The notes: generated by a model not told the origin, from the letters alone. Positions 1 through 9,112 are shown, counted from the stretch's first letter. The stretch: DNA of 64,000 nt from Endozoicomonas sp. OPT23 (GCF_009653635.1 NZ_PPFD01000004.1:1-64000), one strand, 5' to 3'. A program made the numbers and translations.

Positions 1-170
1 TTAATCCGGATTTCTCCGGGCTATCCCCCGCTACTGGGTAGATTCCTACGTGTTACGCACCCGTCCGCCGCTTGTCAGCAACTAGCAAGCTAGTTCTGCT
101 ACCGCTCGACTTGCATGTGTTAGGCCTGCCGCCAGCGTTCAATCTGAGCCATGATCAAACTCTTCAGTTT
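1..170 (-). rRNA. rrs: 16S ribosomal RNA, 5' end (partial)
   Basis: Read on the minus strand, this stretch starts with the conserved bacterial 16S 5' end (AAACTGAAGAGTTTGATC at 170 down to 153). It continues through the universal 27F primer region and the helix containing the ACACATGCAAGTCGAGCGG block, then the V1 variable loop and the GGCGGACGGGTG segment. The gene runs off the left edge of the window, so only about 170 of roughly 1540 nt are visible. The 5' end is set by homology to the E. coli start. Confidence 0.97.
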
Positions 171-372
171 AAATCGTTTTGCATCATGTCCGAGGACAGT
201 CAGCGACTCAATCACTTCAAATGAACATTCACATTAGTTAAAGCTTCCTAAGAAACCTTAATAACGAGTGTGTTCGCTTGATTCGATGAGTTGGTATTTT
301 TTTCAATCCTTCCGAAGAAGAACTGATTAACCGAATTCATCACACAAGCGCCCACACGAATTGTCTGATATG

Positions 373-384
373 TTTTTAAAGAAC
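373..384 (-). promoter_or_regulatory. boxA-like antitermination element
   Basis: On the minus strand this reads GGTTCTTTAAAA, close to the rRNA boxA consensus TGCTCTTTAACA. It lies in the leader between P2 and the 16S 5' end, where NusB/NusE-dependent antitermination sites are expected. The match is imperfect. Confidence 0.5.
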
Positions 385-454
385 CTGTTTGAAGCACTCG
401 AAAGCGTCTTAATTCAAACTCTGAATCGGCGTCGGTGCCGATCAGCGAGGCCGC

Positions 455-483
455 TATATTACCGCGACCGTTTTTGTTGTCAA
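455..483 (-). promoter_or_regulatory. rRNA promoter P2 (proximal)
   Basis: On the minus strand a perfect -35 hexamer TTGACA (483-478) is followed after 17 bp by AATATA (460-455). The discriminator after it is GC-rich (GCGGCC), as in stringently controlled rRNA promoters. It lies about 280 bp upstream of the 16S 5' end. Confidence 0.7.
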
Positions 484-583
484 CCGTTTGTTTTTTTCAG
501 ACTCTTTCGAATCCGTAGAACCGGGTTGCAACTCGCTAGCCTCGTTCGTCTTGCGAAGAACTTTTCTTGGTCAGCGGCGGCGC

Positions 584-611
584 ATTCTACCGTGTCAGCC
601 GTTGTTGTCAA
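584..611 (-). promoter_or_regulatory. rRNA promoter P1 (distal)
   Basis: On the minus strand TTGACA (611-606) is followed after a 16-bp spacer by TAGAAT (589-584). The 16-bp spacer and the very GC-rich discriminator (GCGCCGCCGC) resemble E. coli rrn P1 promoters. Together with P2 about 128 bp downstream it forms the usual tandem arrangement. Confidence 0.7.
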
Positions 612-870
612 TCGCTGTTTTCGTTCTCGTTATTAAGAGAGGAAAGAAGCATTTGATAACTGCCTGACTGGCTGCTCGTTAACGTTTCGTTAAGAGCGGT
701 GCGTCGTTGAGGTGCCGTACTTTATAGATCAATCGGATGTTTGGCAACGATGTATTTCCACCTATTCATCACACCATCAGCCTTGTTAGTTACAGTGACT
801 CTATTGTTATGAACACGCCTCTCGGTTCAGTGTCTGAAGTTAATAAGAAACCAGGATATAAAGGTTTACC

Positions 871-2244
871 ATGGATCCTTTAGGTGTAGGTGCAGCTCAA
901 GTAGGTGCAGTTCAAACAACAGGAATCAGTAGTAGTACGGGAGCGACCGGTTACAGTACCTCCGGTCGGTGCTCTGTCGAGCCTACTGAGGTAGGATCCT
1001 CTATTCCAAAACTGGAAGATAGTAAGAAGAAACAGCCTGCTTCATCTCTTACAGAATATAGAATCAATCCTCTGCCTGAAACTTATACACTTAAACCTCG
1101 CCACCCATTTGGTCGACGAGTCAGAAGCAATAATTTTACAACCATAGTAAAACATTGCGCAGGTATTACATTAGAAAAGGTTCTTGGAAGTGGTTCATTT
1201 GCTTCAGTACTACTCGGCCATACTACTGACGGCCACCCCCTAGCTGTCAAATTATTCAATGAAAATTCAAAAACAGATTCGAATGCCCAACTCCTTTCCC
1301 TCGACTCTGGAGAAGCTATCGCTTTAAAACACTCAGAGCATGAGAACATGCCCAAGTGCCATGCCTTATTTCTACAGGACTTAAGGGATAAAAGTGTCGT
1401 TCTCATTAACTCAACGCTACTCGATACAATTCAAGACAAGCGTAACTATCAAATAGTTGCTGCAATTTATGACTACATTCCAGGAGGTGATTTATTTAAC
1501 TTTCTGCATGTATATGCCCGCTTTTCTTATAGTTCTGAAACAGCTGTGAAGATAGTACTGCCTATATGTAAAGTGCTCTCCTCTCTTCACAACTACAACA
1601 TTGTCCACAGGGATGTAAAAGTTGAAAACATTCTGCTGGATATGCGTGACAACACCCCAAAACTGTGTGACTGGGGATTTGTAACAAAAACTTCTGCTTT
1701 CACACCGACCTATGATTATTACGGCTCTGCACCCTACTCACCTCCTGAAATTTTTAAATACCCCCCTACCTCTGACAGCAACACCGACTGCTGGGGAGCC
1801 GGCCTTCTATTGGCTGAAATTGCTTTTGATTATATACCAACCAAAACAACAGCAGCTCTTCAGAGAGACCTGGAACCAAGCCCTGAAAACATGCAATCCC
1901 GAATCCTTCACTTTGCCCAAATGGACGACAAAACAAAGAAGGTCTATCTAAAGAGACTTATTAAGAACCCAAGCCCTTTAGACGATCAAATGATTGATTT
2001 GATCATTGCTCTAACTCGAAATAAAGGTAGAGACCGCCTTTCTATGAGAGAAGCGGTCGAGAGGCTGGAGTCAATGCTGAAGCAGATTCCCATTGAAAAC
2101 AGAGAGCTACGAGCCAGCACGCCTGGCCCTGCCTCTGAGGAACATATTAGAGTGAGCTCTTTACCTTCTTCGCTTTCTGTATCGGAAGCCCAAAGAAAAG
2201 AGAGTAATCCGAAAAGGCATCGTAAGAATGTTAGCCGGTTCTAA
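871..2244 (+). CDS. Eukaryote-like Ser/Thr protein kinase
   Basis: A 457-residue Hanks-type kinase. The glycine-rich loop is GSGSFASV (106-113), the VAIK-type lysine is K127 in LAVKLF, and E148 is a candidate for the helix-C glutamate. The catalytic loop is HRDVKVEN (246-253, D248 as base). The magnesium loop is DWG (267-269) instead of DFG. An APE-like SPPE ends at 293 and DCWGAG (306-311) is the helix-F motif, so it should be active. The first 90 residues are Gly/Ser/Thr-rich and look disordered; the C-terminal tail is basic (PKRHRKN). There is no membrane segment or PASTA repeat, unlike bacterial cell-wall kinases. The start has only a weak AAGG upstream. It stands alone beside the rRNA operon. 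A role as a secreted effector is inference. Confidence 0.88.
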   Translation: MDPLGVGAAQVGAVQTTGISSSTGATGYSTSGRCSVEPTEVGSSIPKLEDSKKKQPASSLTEYRINPLPETYTLKPRHPFGRRVRSNNFTTIVKHCAGITLEKVLGSGSFASVLLGHTTDGHPLAVKLFNENSKTDSNAQLLSLDSGEAIALKHSEHENMPKCHALFLQDLRDKSVVLINSTLLDTIQDKRNYQIVAAIYDYIPGGDLFNFLHVYARFSYSSETAVKIVLPICKVLSSLHNYNIVHRDVKVENILLDMRDNTPKLCDWGFVTKTSAFTPTYDYYGSAPYSPPEIFKYPPTSDSNTDCWGAGLLLAEIAFDYIPTKTTAALQRDLEPSPENMQSRILHFAQMDDKTKKVYLKRLIKNPSPLDDQMIDLIIALTRNKGRDRLSMREAVERLESMLKQIPIENRELRASTPGPASEEHIRVSSLPSSLSVSEAQRKESNPKRHRKNVSRF

Positions 2245-2334
2245 CTCTGCACCCAGAGTCTGTAAGCCAGCTCCCGCGCATCATGCGTTTGCTTATCTGA
2301 ATAGAAAAGCTGTCTCAAATTTGCTGCACACCCG

Positions 2335-3732
2335 TTAGCCTTTATCAGCAGTCGACAAAACCTTTAAAAAAGATTGATGGAAACTGCGAATACTCTTTCT
2401 GAATGCACGCATCTCTTCTCTGCTGGCTGGCAAAGGTGGCATCAAACCATTCAGGATAACGGCAAACACCAGTGGCTTTTCATCCTCCTGAAAGACATAA
2501 CCGGCCATACTGCTAACGCCACTCATATAACCCGTCTTTAACCAGCGTTCCTTTTTAGTACGGTCGAGCAACCACGGACTTTGTTCTCCCCAACGACTCC
2601 AGCCAAACATTAATACATCCACCAGCGTGGAAGCACTGATAAAGTTATAACGGGACAACCCCGAACCATCCACCAGCCTGCTGGAACCAAAGCCAACACC
2701 ACCTTCGCCCAAGAGCTCTCTGGCGGATTGAATACCCGCAGCATAGTTACCGGGTTCTCCGGAATGAGCATAAGCCACTGTTTTCAGGATACTGTCGGAA
2801 TAAAGGTTGTCTGATTTTTCCAAAACCGGCTTTAGCAGCATAGGCAAAAGTTCCGACTGATGTTCTGCGAGAACAATCGGTGTTTCCTGGTCAGGTCGTC
2901 CAACAAGGATTCGCCCTTTCAATTGAATATGACTCTTTCTCAGCTCCGTGAGAATAAATTTCCTGACAGCTCGCTCTACATTACTGATGGAAAACGCCAG
3001 CCGAACAGAACGAGAGCCTGGGCTAACACAGCCTTCCAGCTTGTATTCATGCTTTGCTGAAGGAAACACAGAGAGCGGGCAATCTTTTTCAGTCGTTATG
3101 ACTTTGTTCTCAACGGTCAGTCCCCAGTCGGAATTGTCGTACTCTATTCGAGTCTTCTGGCCTTCTTTTCTTCCGGGCTTCAGCCAGGCGTAAAAGCAAT
3201 TTCGATCAAGAACCATTGCTGCCGCCGGTGCTGCAAAACAGATATTCAGATCATCCCAGCTGACACCGCCAGCACGGTCGTAACCGGAGAAAACACCACC
3301 ATCAATCCAGAGGTTACTGTCTATGGTTCTGACGTTTCTCTCTTTAAGTTCTTTAATTAAACCTCTGATATTGTCATGAGTAAGAGAAGGGTCACCACTG
3401 AACTTTAATACCACTGGGCCTTTTACAATTCCCTGCCTGACAGACCGTGTTGATTCAAAGCGAGTAACATATCGAAACTCTTCGCCCAGAGCTTCGTAGG
3501 CCAGTGTTGCTGTCAGTACTTTCAGAACACTGGCAGGAACCAGATTCTGCTGTTCACCATCTTCAAAAAGTACTTTACCACTGACAGGGTCACGCACTTG
3601 GATAGAGTAGATACTGCCAACAGGCAGCTCTTCAACCAGCGTCTCAAGTTGCCGAACCAATGTCGACTGAGCCAGTACAATAGAAGGAAGAATCAGCAAA
3701 TAAAAAAACAGAAAGAATTTTCTTCGGTTCAC
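2335..3732 (-). CDS. dacB: D-alanyl-D-alanine carboxypeptidase/endopeptidase (PBP4 type)
   Basis: A class C low-molecular-weight penicillin-binding protein that trims or cleaves peptidoglycan cross-links in the periplasm. Numbered from the GTG at 3732, the active-site triads are SVLK (S68, K71), SDN (307-309) and KTG (399-401). The long insert between the first and second motif is typical of DacB/PBP4. The GTG is preferred because AGAGGT lies 8-9 nt upstream and the protein then begins directly with a signal peptide (NRRKFFLFFYLLILPSIVLA). An ATG 90 bp further upstream would add an unlikely leader. The length (465 aa) fits the family. Confidence 0.9.
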   Translation of the reverse strand: MNRRKFFLFFYLLILPSIVLAQSTLVRQLETLVEELPVGSIYSIQVRDPVSGKVLFEDGEQQNLVPASVLKVLTATLAYEALGEEFRYVTRFESTRSVRQGIVKGPVVLKFSGDPSLTHDNIRGLIKELKERNVRTIDSNLWIDGGVFSGYDRAGGVSWDDLNICFAAPAAAMVLDRNCFYAWLKPGRKEGQKTRIEYDNSDWGLTVENKVITTEKDCPLSVFPSAKHEYKLEGCVSPGSRSVRLAFSISNVERAVRKFILTELRKSHIQLKGRILVGRPDQETPIVLAEHQSELLPMLLKPVLEKSDNLYSDSILKTVAYAHSGEPGNYAAGIQSARELLGEGGVGFGSSRLVDGSGLSRYNFISASTLVDVLMFGWSRWGEQSPWLLDRTKKERWLKTGYMSGVSSMAGYVFQEDEKPLVFAVILNGLMPPLPASREEMRAFRKSIRSFHQSFLKVLSTADKG

Positions 3733-4153
3733 AATCAGACCTCTAAGCCTATTGGTACCATTATGTTGTGAATGTGCATCACAACAAAAATGAGTCAATG
3801 AATATCTTCCGTCTATCGGCAATTGACAGCTATGTATTTAGATTGACATAAATAGACTTTTGAATGAAACCTGCCACTCTGTTTATTTACGTTTTATTCA
3901 CCTCAACATATAGAATTAAAAAGCCTTTGCACGGTGGTGCGAGAAAAGGCCTGATTTAGATTTTATTTCAAGTATCTATGTACTTGTTCATCCTTTATTT
4001 GTCATTGAGATAACAGATTCCATGACAGGCACTCGATAAAAGCATTATCCTATTTACAGGCTCTGGTATTACAAGGAACCTTCAAACAAGTTCCCAGGAT
4101 GTAACATCAGCGAACCCCGACACAGGAACACGTCAGTAACACGGCAGGTATTA
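3733..4153. other. Intergenic region between dacB and the Lon-like gene
   Basis: This AT-rich divergent intergenic region has no convincing open frame. At 3923-3950 there is a hairpin: GCCTTT and GCAC pair with GTGC and AAAGGC around a GGTG loop, with a GAGA bulge. It is followed on the plus strand by a T-rich stretch, so it may end a short transcript or structure the leader of the Lon-like gene. I could not assign promoters with confidence. Confidence 0.4.
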
Positions 4154-6529
4154 GTGAAAAAGTTACAACTATCAACCAGTCAACTTATCGCAAAGCAGTC
4201 ATTGAAGGAACTTGGCTTCAAGTCCACTGATGAACTGGAAAACTATGTCGGCATTCTTGGCCAGGAACGGGCCACCAGTGCCATTCAGTTTGGTGTTGCC
4301 ATGCACCGAACGGGCTACAACATCTATGTCATGGGTGAATCAGGTACCGGACGAATGTCCTACCTACGAAAATACCTTGAGACTGAAGCCAAACGTCAGT
4401 CTCCACCCGATGACTGGACCTACATTAATAACTTCGATAATGCTCGTGAGCCGAAAGTACTCAAACTTCCGGCAGGTCTTGGTGAAAAGCTGCAAAAGGA
4501 TTTCGATCAGCTAATTGATAGCCTGATTCTGACCTTCCCGGCAGCCTTTGAAAACCCGACCTACCAGCAGCGCAAGAGTGCGATTGAGCGAGAGTTCAAC
4601 AAGAGCTACGACCAGGTCATCGACAATATTGAACAGGAAGCGCTGAAAAAAGAGATTGCTCTCTATCGCGATTCCGGCTCCCTCAGCTTTACTCCCATGA
4701 GTAAAGGCAAGGCAATGGACGAAACTGAGTTCGCTCAGTTGCCTGACAAAAAACGCACCAAGTTTAATAACGACATCAGCGAACTTGAGGGCATGCTGAA
4801 CGACTCTCTGGTCGAGTTGCCTCAGTGGAAACGCGAATCTAATGAAAAGTTACAGACCCTGAATCAGGAAACCATTGATCAGGCTCTGGAACCTCTGCTT
4901 AAAGTATTCCGCAAGAACTACAGCAACCAGCAGGGTGTTCTGGATTACCTTGAAGCAGTGAAGCAACATCTGCACAGAACTGTTATTGATTTACTGGCCG
5001 ATGATCGTCTGGAATCCAAAGACGATTCAACCAAGCGTCAGGCTCTGGTTGAGCTATACAGTCCGAACACTATTATTGCCAACGCTAATAATGGTGCTGC
5101 ACCGGTTATTTATGAGTCACACCCCAACTATAAAAATCTGTTTGGTCGTATAGAGTATGCGACGGATATGGGGGCTCTGGTGACCAACTATCGTCAGATC
5201 TGCCCGGGTTCTCTTCATAAAGCCAATGGCGGTTACCTGCTGCTGGATGCTAACAAGCTGCTGGAAGAACCGTTTGTTTGGGAAGCACTTAAGCGTTCAC
5301 TAAAAGAAAAACAGCTGACCATTGAATCACCCTATTCAGAAATGGGGCTGCTCAATACCATTACCCTGAACCCTGAATCCATTCCTCTGAATGTTAAAAT
5401 TCTTCTGGTGGGTTCCCGCGATATCTATTACCTGTTGCAACAACTGGACCCGGACTTCCACGAGATGTTCCGTGTGCTGGTTGATTTTGATGATCGCATT
5501 GTTAGGGATTCTGAGTCTGTTCATGCCTTTGCACAATTACTGAAGAATCGTGCGGATGATGAAAAGTATCCAGCACTGACGGCTTCAGCCGTTGCCCGTA
5601 TGGTAGAACACAGTTCTCGTATGGCAGAACACCAGGGTGAAATTTCTGCCAAGATTGGTGACCTGTTCGATCTGCTGGCAGAGTCTGACTTTATTCGTCG
5701 TATGAGCCGTGGTCGTAAGATCAACCATGAACACATCGACCGTGCTTTGGCTGCCAAGGCTGAGAGAACCGGCCGTGTCAGCAAGCAGATTCTTGCTGAA
5801 ATGGTTGAAGGCAGTATTCTGATTGATACCGACGGTGAACAGGTGGGTAAAATCAACGGCCTGACGGTGATGTCTATTGGTGATACCAGCTTTGGTTCCG
5901 CTGCCCGTATTACCTCAGCCGTTTACCCAGGTTCCTCAGGCATTATTGATATCGAAAGAGAAGTGTCTCTGGGTCAGGCTATTCACTCCAAAGGTGTAAT
6001 GATTCTGACCGGATATCTGGGCAGCAAGTACGCTCAGAAATTCCCTCTGGCTATTTCTGCCAGCCTGACCATGGAGCAGTCTTACGGTTATCTCGACGGA
6101 GACAGCGCAACACTGGCTGAACTCTGCTGTCTGGTTTCCGCTCTAACTAACACACCTATCAATCAGGGGTTTGCGGTAACCGGTTCTATGAACCAGCACG
6201 GTGAAGTGCAAGCCATTGGTGGTGCCAATGAAAAGATTGAAGGTTTCTTTGATCTCTGTGAAGCACGAGGTCTGACCGGTAATCAGGGCGTGATCATTCC
6301 TGCGACCAACGTTCGTAATTTGATGCTGCATCAAAAGGTTGTCGATGCGGTTCGCAAGAAGCAGTTCAACGTTTATGCCGTCAGCCATGCGGAAGAAGCA
6401 CTTGAGCTTCTGATGGGCTGCAAGCCGGGTAATGTGAATGCCAAAGGGCAGTATCCGAAGGGGTCTATTAATTTTAAGGTAGTTCAGAGGTTGAAGGAGA
6501 TTTCTGAGTTGGCTAAAGAGAGTAGTTGA
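4154..6529 (+). CDS. Lon-family ATP-dependent protease (LonB/YcbZ-like)
   Basis: A 791-residue AAA+ protease with a C-terminal Lon proteolytic domain. The N-terminal P-loop GESGTGR (around 62-68) has Arg where classical Walker A has Lys, as I recall for this AAA_32-type family. A long, mostly helical insert follows. The catalytic dyad is S651 (in DGDSATLAEL) and K694 (in GANEKIEG), the same 43-residue spacing as in E. coli Lon. The LAN domain of LonA is absent. The start is a GTG with a weak AGGT before it. It is monocistronic, ending at a strong hairpin shared with the convergent amrS. Substrates are unknown. Confidence 0.88.
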   Translation: MKKLQLSTSQLIAKQSLKELGFKSTDELENYVGILGQERATSAIQFGVAMHRTGYNIYVMGESGTGRMSYLRKYLETEAKRQSPPDDWTYINNFDNAREPKVLKLPAGLGEKLQKDFDQLIDSLILTFPAAFENPTYQQRKSAIEREFNKSYDQVIDNIEQEALKKEIALYRDSGSLSFTPMSKGKAMDETEFAQLPDKKRTKFNNDISELEGMLNDSLVELPQWKRESNEKLQTLNQETIDQALEPLLKVFRKNYSNQQGVLDYLEAVKQHLHRTVIDLLADDRLESKDDSTKRQALVELYSPNTIIANANNGAAPVIYESHPNYKNLFGRIEYATDMGALVTNYRQICPGSLHKANGGYLLLDANKLLEEPFVWEALKRSLKEKQLTIESPYSEMGLLNTITLNPESIPLNVKILLVGSRDIYYLLQQLDPDFHEMFRVLVDFDDRIVRDSESVHAFAQLLKNRADDEKYPALTASAVARMVEHSSRMAEHQGEISAKIGDLFDLLAESDFIRRMSRGRKINHEHIDRALAAKAERTGRVSKQILAEMVEGSILIDTDGEQVGKINGLTVMSIGDTSFGSAARITSAVYPGSSGIIDIEREVSLGQAIHSKGVMILTGYLGSKYAQKFPLAISASLTMEQSYGYLDGDSATLAELCCLVSALTNTPINQGFAVTGSMNQHGEVQAIGGANEKIEGFFDLCEARGLTGNQGVIIPATNVRNLMLHQKVVDAVRKKQFNVYAVSHAEEALELLMGCKPGNVNAKGQYPKGSINFKVVQRLKEISELAKESS

Positions 6530-6534
6530 CCCTC

Positions 6535-7647
6535 TCAAGCCCGACCGTTCTGGTCGGGCTTGCTATTTATTCTTATTGGTAATCTTTTGGCTCCCCATTC
6601 ACCATGGTTATTTTCAAATACTCCTGCGATTTGATGCCCACAGGATCGGCAATGATCATTCTCAATATTAAACTGCCCTAATCGATACCAATCCCTCCCA
6701 ATCAAAAGCTCAGCACATTTCGGACACCAGGTACTACCACCTTCAGAATCATGCACATTACCTGTATAGACATAATTCAAGCCTTTGCTGATTGCTATCT
6801 GTCGAGCCCATGATAACGTAGAAGCTGGTGTATGAGCATGCTGCTGCATTTTCCAGTCAGGGTGAAACGCCGTGAAATGAAGAGGAATATCATACCCGAG
6901 GTTCTCAGCAATCCATTCGGTCATTTCATGCAACTCTTTATCACTGTCGTTTTCTTCAGAAATCAACAGTGTTGTGATTTCAAACCAGACATGGGTTTCG
7001 TGCTTTAAGTATTTAAGGGTTTCCAAAACCATGGCCAGTGAACCACCACATATTTTTTTATAAAACGATTCAGTAAAAGCTTTCAAATCAATATTCGCGG
7101 CATCCATATGACTGAAAAACTTTTCTCTCGGTTTTTCACAGATATAACCAGCACTGACAGCAACAGATTTAATGCCCAGCTCATGACCTGCATCAGCCGC
7201 ATCACAGGCGTATTCCATAAAAACAACAGGATCGTTATAAGTGAACGCCATACTGCGACAACCTGTATCGAGTGCAGCTTTAGCCAGCTGTTCCGGCATC
7301 GCTCTGTCGGCTAGAGTATCCATTTCCCGTGATTTGCTCATATCCCAGTTCTGGCAGAACTTACAGGCAAGATTACAACCCGCCGTACCAAAGGAAAGGA
7401 TCGGAGTTCCCGGCAGAAAATGGTTTAACGGTTTTTTCTCTATTGGGTCAATACAAAAACCGCTGGAGCGCCCATAACTGGTTAACACAATTTTCTGGTC
7501 GTGGCAGGCTCGGACAAAACACAACCCTTGTTGTCCCTCTCTAAGCTTGCACGCTCTTGGGCAAAGATCACACTGAACTCTGCCATCACTTAATGAGTGC
7601 CAGTATTCTGTGGGAAAGTGCGCTGGAGCCATTATGAAATCGGTCAT
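6535..7647 (-). CDS. amrS: AmmeMemoRadiSam system radical SAM enzyme
   Basis: A 370-residue radical SAM protein. The cluster-binding motif is CNLACKFC (C91, C95, C98). A cysteine-rich N-terminal segment (CDLCPRAC, then C43) precedes it and a CPKC...CRSC zinc ribbon lies near the C-terminus; both are typical of this family. The ATG at 7647 is chosen over a GTG at 7671 because AGCAGG sits just upstream of it. It is divergent from amrB and amrA, 68 bp away, which completes the three-gene set. Its stop codon lies at the edge of the terminator hairpin, so the last residues are encoded by hairpin sequence. The biochemical reaction of this family is not established. Confidence 0.9.
   Translation of the reverse strand: MTDFIMAPAHFPTEYWHSLSDGRVQCDLCPRACKLREGQQGLCFVRACHDQKIVLTSYGRSSGFCIDPIEKKPLNHFLPGTPILSFGTAGCNLACKFCQNWDMSKSREMDTLADRAMPEQLAKAALDTGCRSMAFTYNDPVVFMEYACDAADAGHELGIKSVAVSAGYICEKPREKFFSHMDAANIDLKAFTESFYKKICGGSLAMVLETLKYLKHETHVWFEITTLLISEENDSDKELHEMTEWIAENLGYDIPLHFTAFHPDWKMQQHAHTPASTLSWARQIAISKGLNYVYTGNVHDSEGGSTWCPKCAELLIGRDWYRLGQFNIENDHCRSCGHQIAGVFENNHGEWGAKRLPIRINSKPDQNGRA
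6537..6561. terminator. Bidirectional terminator hairpin
   Basis: AAGCCCGACC (6537-6546) and GGTCGGGCTT (6552-6561) form a perfect 10-bp stem with the loop GTTCT. It serves the plus-strand Lon-like gene and overlaps the end of the minus-strand amrS. Confidence 0.85.
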
Positions 7648-7677
7648 AGTCAACCTGCTTTCTTTCTGCACCTGTTG

Positions 7678-7683
7678 TATAAT
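7678..7683 (+). promoter_or_regulatory. Candidate -10 element for amrB-amrA
   Basis: A perfect TATAAT lies 33 bp before the amrB start codon in the short divergent region. No good -35 hexamer is found at the right distance, so this is only a candidate. Confidence 0.35.
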
Positions 7684-7715
7684 TGTAGTGCTGCATATAT
7701 ACGGGGGAAAGGATC

Positions 7716-8498
7716 ATGACCATTCGTCCACCAGCTGTTGCCGGTGCCTTCTATCCGGATCAGCCGGAAGCTCTTCAGGCTGTTCTCAGTCATTTATTGG
7801 CAGGCGCACCTGAACGAGATCTGTCGCCCAAGGTACTTATTGTTCCTCATGCCGGTTATATCTACTCTGGCTCTATAGCTGCCTCCGGCTATACACAACT
7901 GTCTCCCTTTAAAGATCAAATAACCAGAGTCGTTTTGTTAGGACCTTCTCATCAGGTGCCTTTTGAGGGCCTTGCTCTACCTGATTGCGAAAGCTATTCA
8001 ACACCTCTTGGAGACATAGCTCTTGATACCGAAGCTATGTCAGCTCTCAATAGCCGTTTCAGTCAAATACAGATTCTGGACTCTGCCCATAAGAATGAAC
8101 ACAGCCTGGAAGTCCAGTGTCCATTTCTTCAGGAAATACTCTCTGACTTTAAACTGATTCCTCTGGTGGTGGGTGACGCTTCTGTTTATTCCGTAGCAGA
8201 CGTTATTAATCACCTCTGGGGGGGCGATGAAACCCTGTTTGTCATCAGTTCTGACCTCAGTCATTACCTTAGCTATGAAGAAGCTCGCCAGCGTGATGGC
8301 ATGACCACCAAAGCCATCGAACAGCTTAATCCATCACTTACGGGTGGACAGGCTTGTGGCTGTTACCCTCTGAATGGCATGATGAAAGTAGCTCAGGACA
8401 GGGGCATGGAAGTAATTACTCTGGATGTAAGAAATTCAGGTGATACAGCCGGGGACAGAGAACGGGTTGTCGGTTATGGCGCTTATGTCATTCAGTAA
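7716..8498 (+). CDS. amrB: AmmeMemoRadiSam system protein B (MEMO family)
   Basis: A 260-residue MEMO1-family protein. It starts MTIRPPAVAGAFYP and has the conserved PHAGYIYSG segment (44-52), then the LLGPSH and EHSLEVQ blocks characteristic of the family. The fold resembles class III extradiol dioxygenases. An AAGGA ribosome site precedes the ATG. amrA follows 47 bp downstream on the same strand, so the two are probably co-transcribed. The function in bacteria is unknown; human MEMO1 binds metal. Confidence 0.92.
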   Translation: MTIRPPAVAGAFYPDQPEALQAVLSHLLAGAPERDLSPKVLIVPHAGYIYSGSIAASGYTQLSPFKDQITRVVLLGPSHQVPFEGLALPDCESYSTPLGDIALDTEAMSALNSRFSQIQILDSAHKNEHSLEVQCPFLQEILSDFKLIPLVVGDASVYSVADVINHLWGGDETLFVISSDLSHYLSYEEARQRDGMTTKAIEQLNPSLTGGQACGCYPLNGMMKVAQDRGMEVITLDVRNSGDTAGDRERVVGYGAYVIQ

Positions 8499-8545
8499 TC
8501 ATTTTGACTGCCTAAATAACAGCAAAGCAGGAAGCAAGTGAGTTT

Positions 8546-9112
8546 ATGGCCTTTTCAATCAGCGCCTCTGATCAGTCCCTGCTACTCAAGCTGGCTCGCA
8601 ACTCTATTACAGAGGGTTGCGATTCAAGCCATGCTTCACAAGTTGATCTGTCAGAGCTTCCTTCTTCACTTCGTATTCAATGTGCAACCTTTGTGACTTT
8701 GCAGAAATCAGGTGAGCTTCGTGGCTGTATTGGATCTCTGAAGCCACAAAGAACACTTGCTGAAGATGTCGTACATAATGCATTTGCCAGCGCCTTTAGT
8801 GACAGTCGCTTTTATCCGGTAAAGAAAGAAGAGCTGGCTGATATTCAAATAGAAATTTCAGTACTCAGCCCTATGCAGGCTATGGATATCAGTTCTGAAG
8901 AAGAGTTATTGGAAAGCATCCGACCTAATATCGATGGTCTGTTGATTCAAAGCAGCTATCACAGCGCGACCTTTCTGCCCCAGGTCTGGGAACAGTTACC
9001 CGACCCTGTGGAGTTTCTTCTGCACCTTAAACAGAAGGCGGGTCTTCAGAGCGATGAATGGCCTGAAGATATGAGTTGTTTTCGGTATCAGTGTTTTAAG
9101 TTTGGTGAGTAA
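8546..9112 (+). CDS. amrA: AmmeMemoRadiSam system protein A (AMMECR1 family)
   Basis: A 188-residue AMMECR1-domain protein with the family signature LRGCIGSL (58-65). Its N-terminus is helical, and the C-terminal half contains the DPVEFLLHLKQKAGL-type segment. AGGAAG lies upstream of the start. The last 66 coding bases recur at 11907-11974 as a direct repeat. In the second copy the base change at the GAG TAA ending lets the frame run nine codons further (YSQSETVSV), so it is unclear which copy keeps the ancestral end. Confidence 0.92.
   Translation: MAFSISASDQSLLLKLARNSITEGCDSSHASQVDLSELPSSLRIQCATFVTLQKSGELRGCIGSLKPQRTLAEDVVHNAFASAFSDSRFYPVKKEELADIQIEISVLSPMQAMDISSEEELLESIRPNIDGLLIQSSYHSATFLPQVWEQLPDPVEFLLHLKQKAGLQSDEWPEDMSCFRYQCFKFGE
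9044..9111 (+). repeat. Direct repeat of the amrA 3' end, copy 1
   Basis: This 68-bp segment matches 11907-11974 at a constant offset of 2863 bp with five mismatches (at 9046, 9053, 9066, 9079 and 9108, estimated by eye). It comprises the end of amrA. The repeats bracket the accessory segment that holds the IS-split gene. Confidence 0.85.

Larger units (their letters stand above)
171..577 (-). other. 16S leader region of the rRNA operon
   Basis: This is the transcribed leader between the tandem promoters and the 16S gene. It holds a boxA-like antitermination sequence and otherwise AT-rich, structured DNA. An open frame of 91 codons exists on the plus strand at 361-636, but it crosses both promoters and has no ribosome binding site or protein-like composition, so I do not call it a gene. 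The stretch 612-870, between the P1 promoter and the kinase, holds no gene that I can see. Confidence 0.7.

Noticed and set aside
361-636. Open frame of 91 codons on the plus strand next to the rRNA gene
   Set aside because: It crosses both rRNA promoters and the leader, has no ribosome site and an Arg/Phe/Cys-rich random composition.
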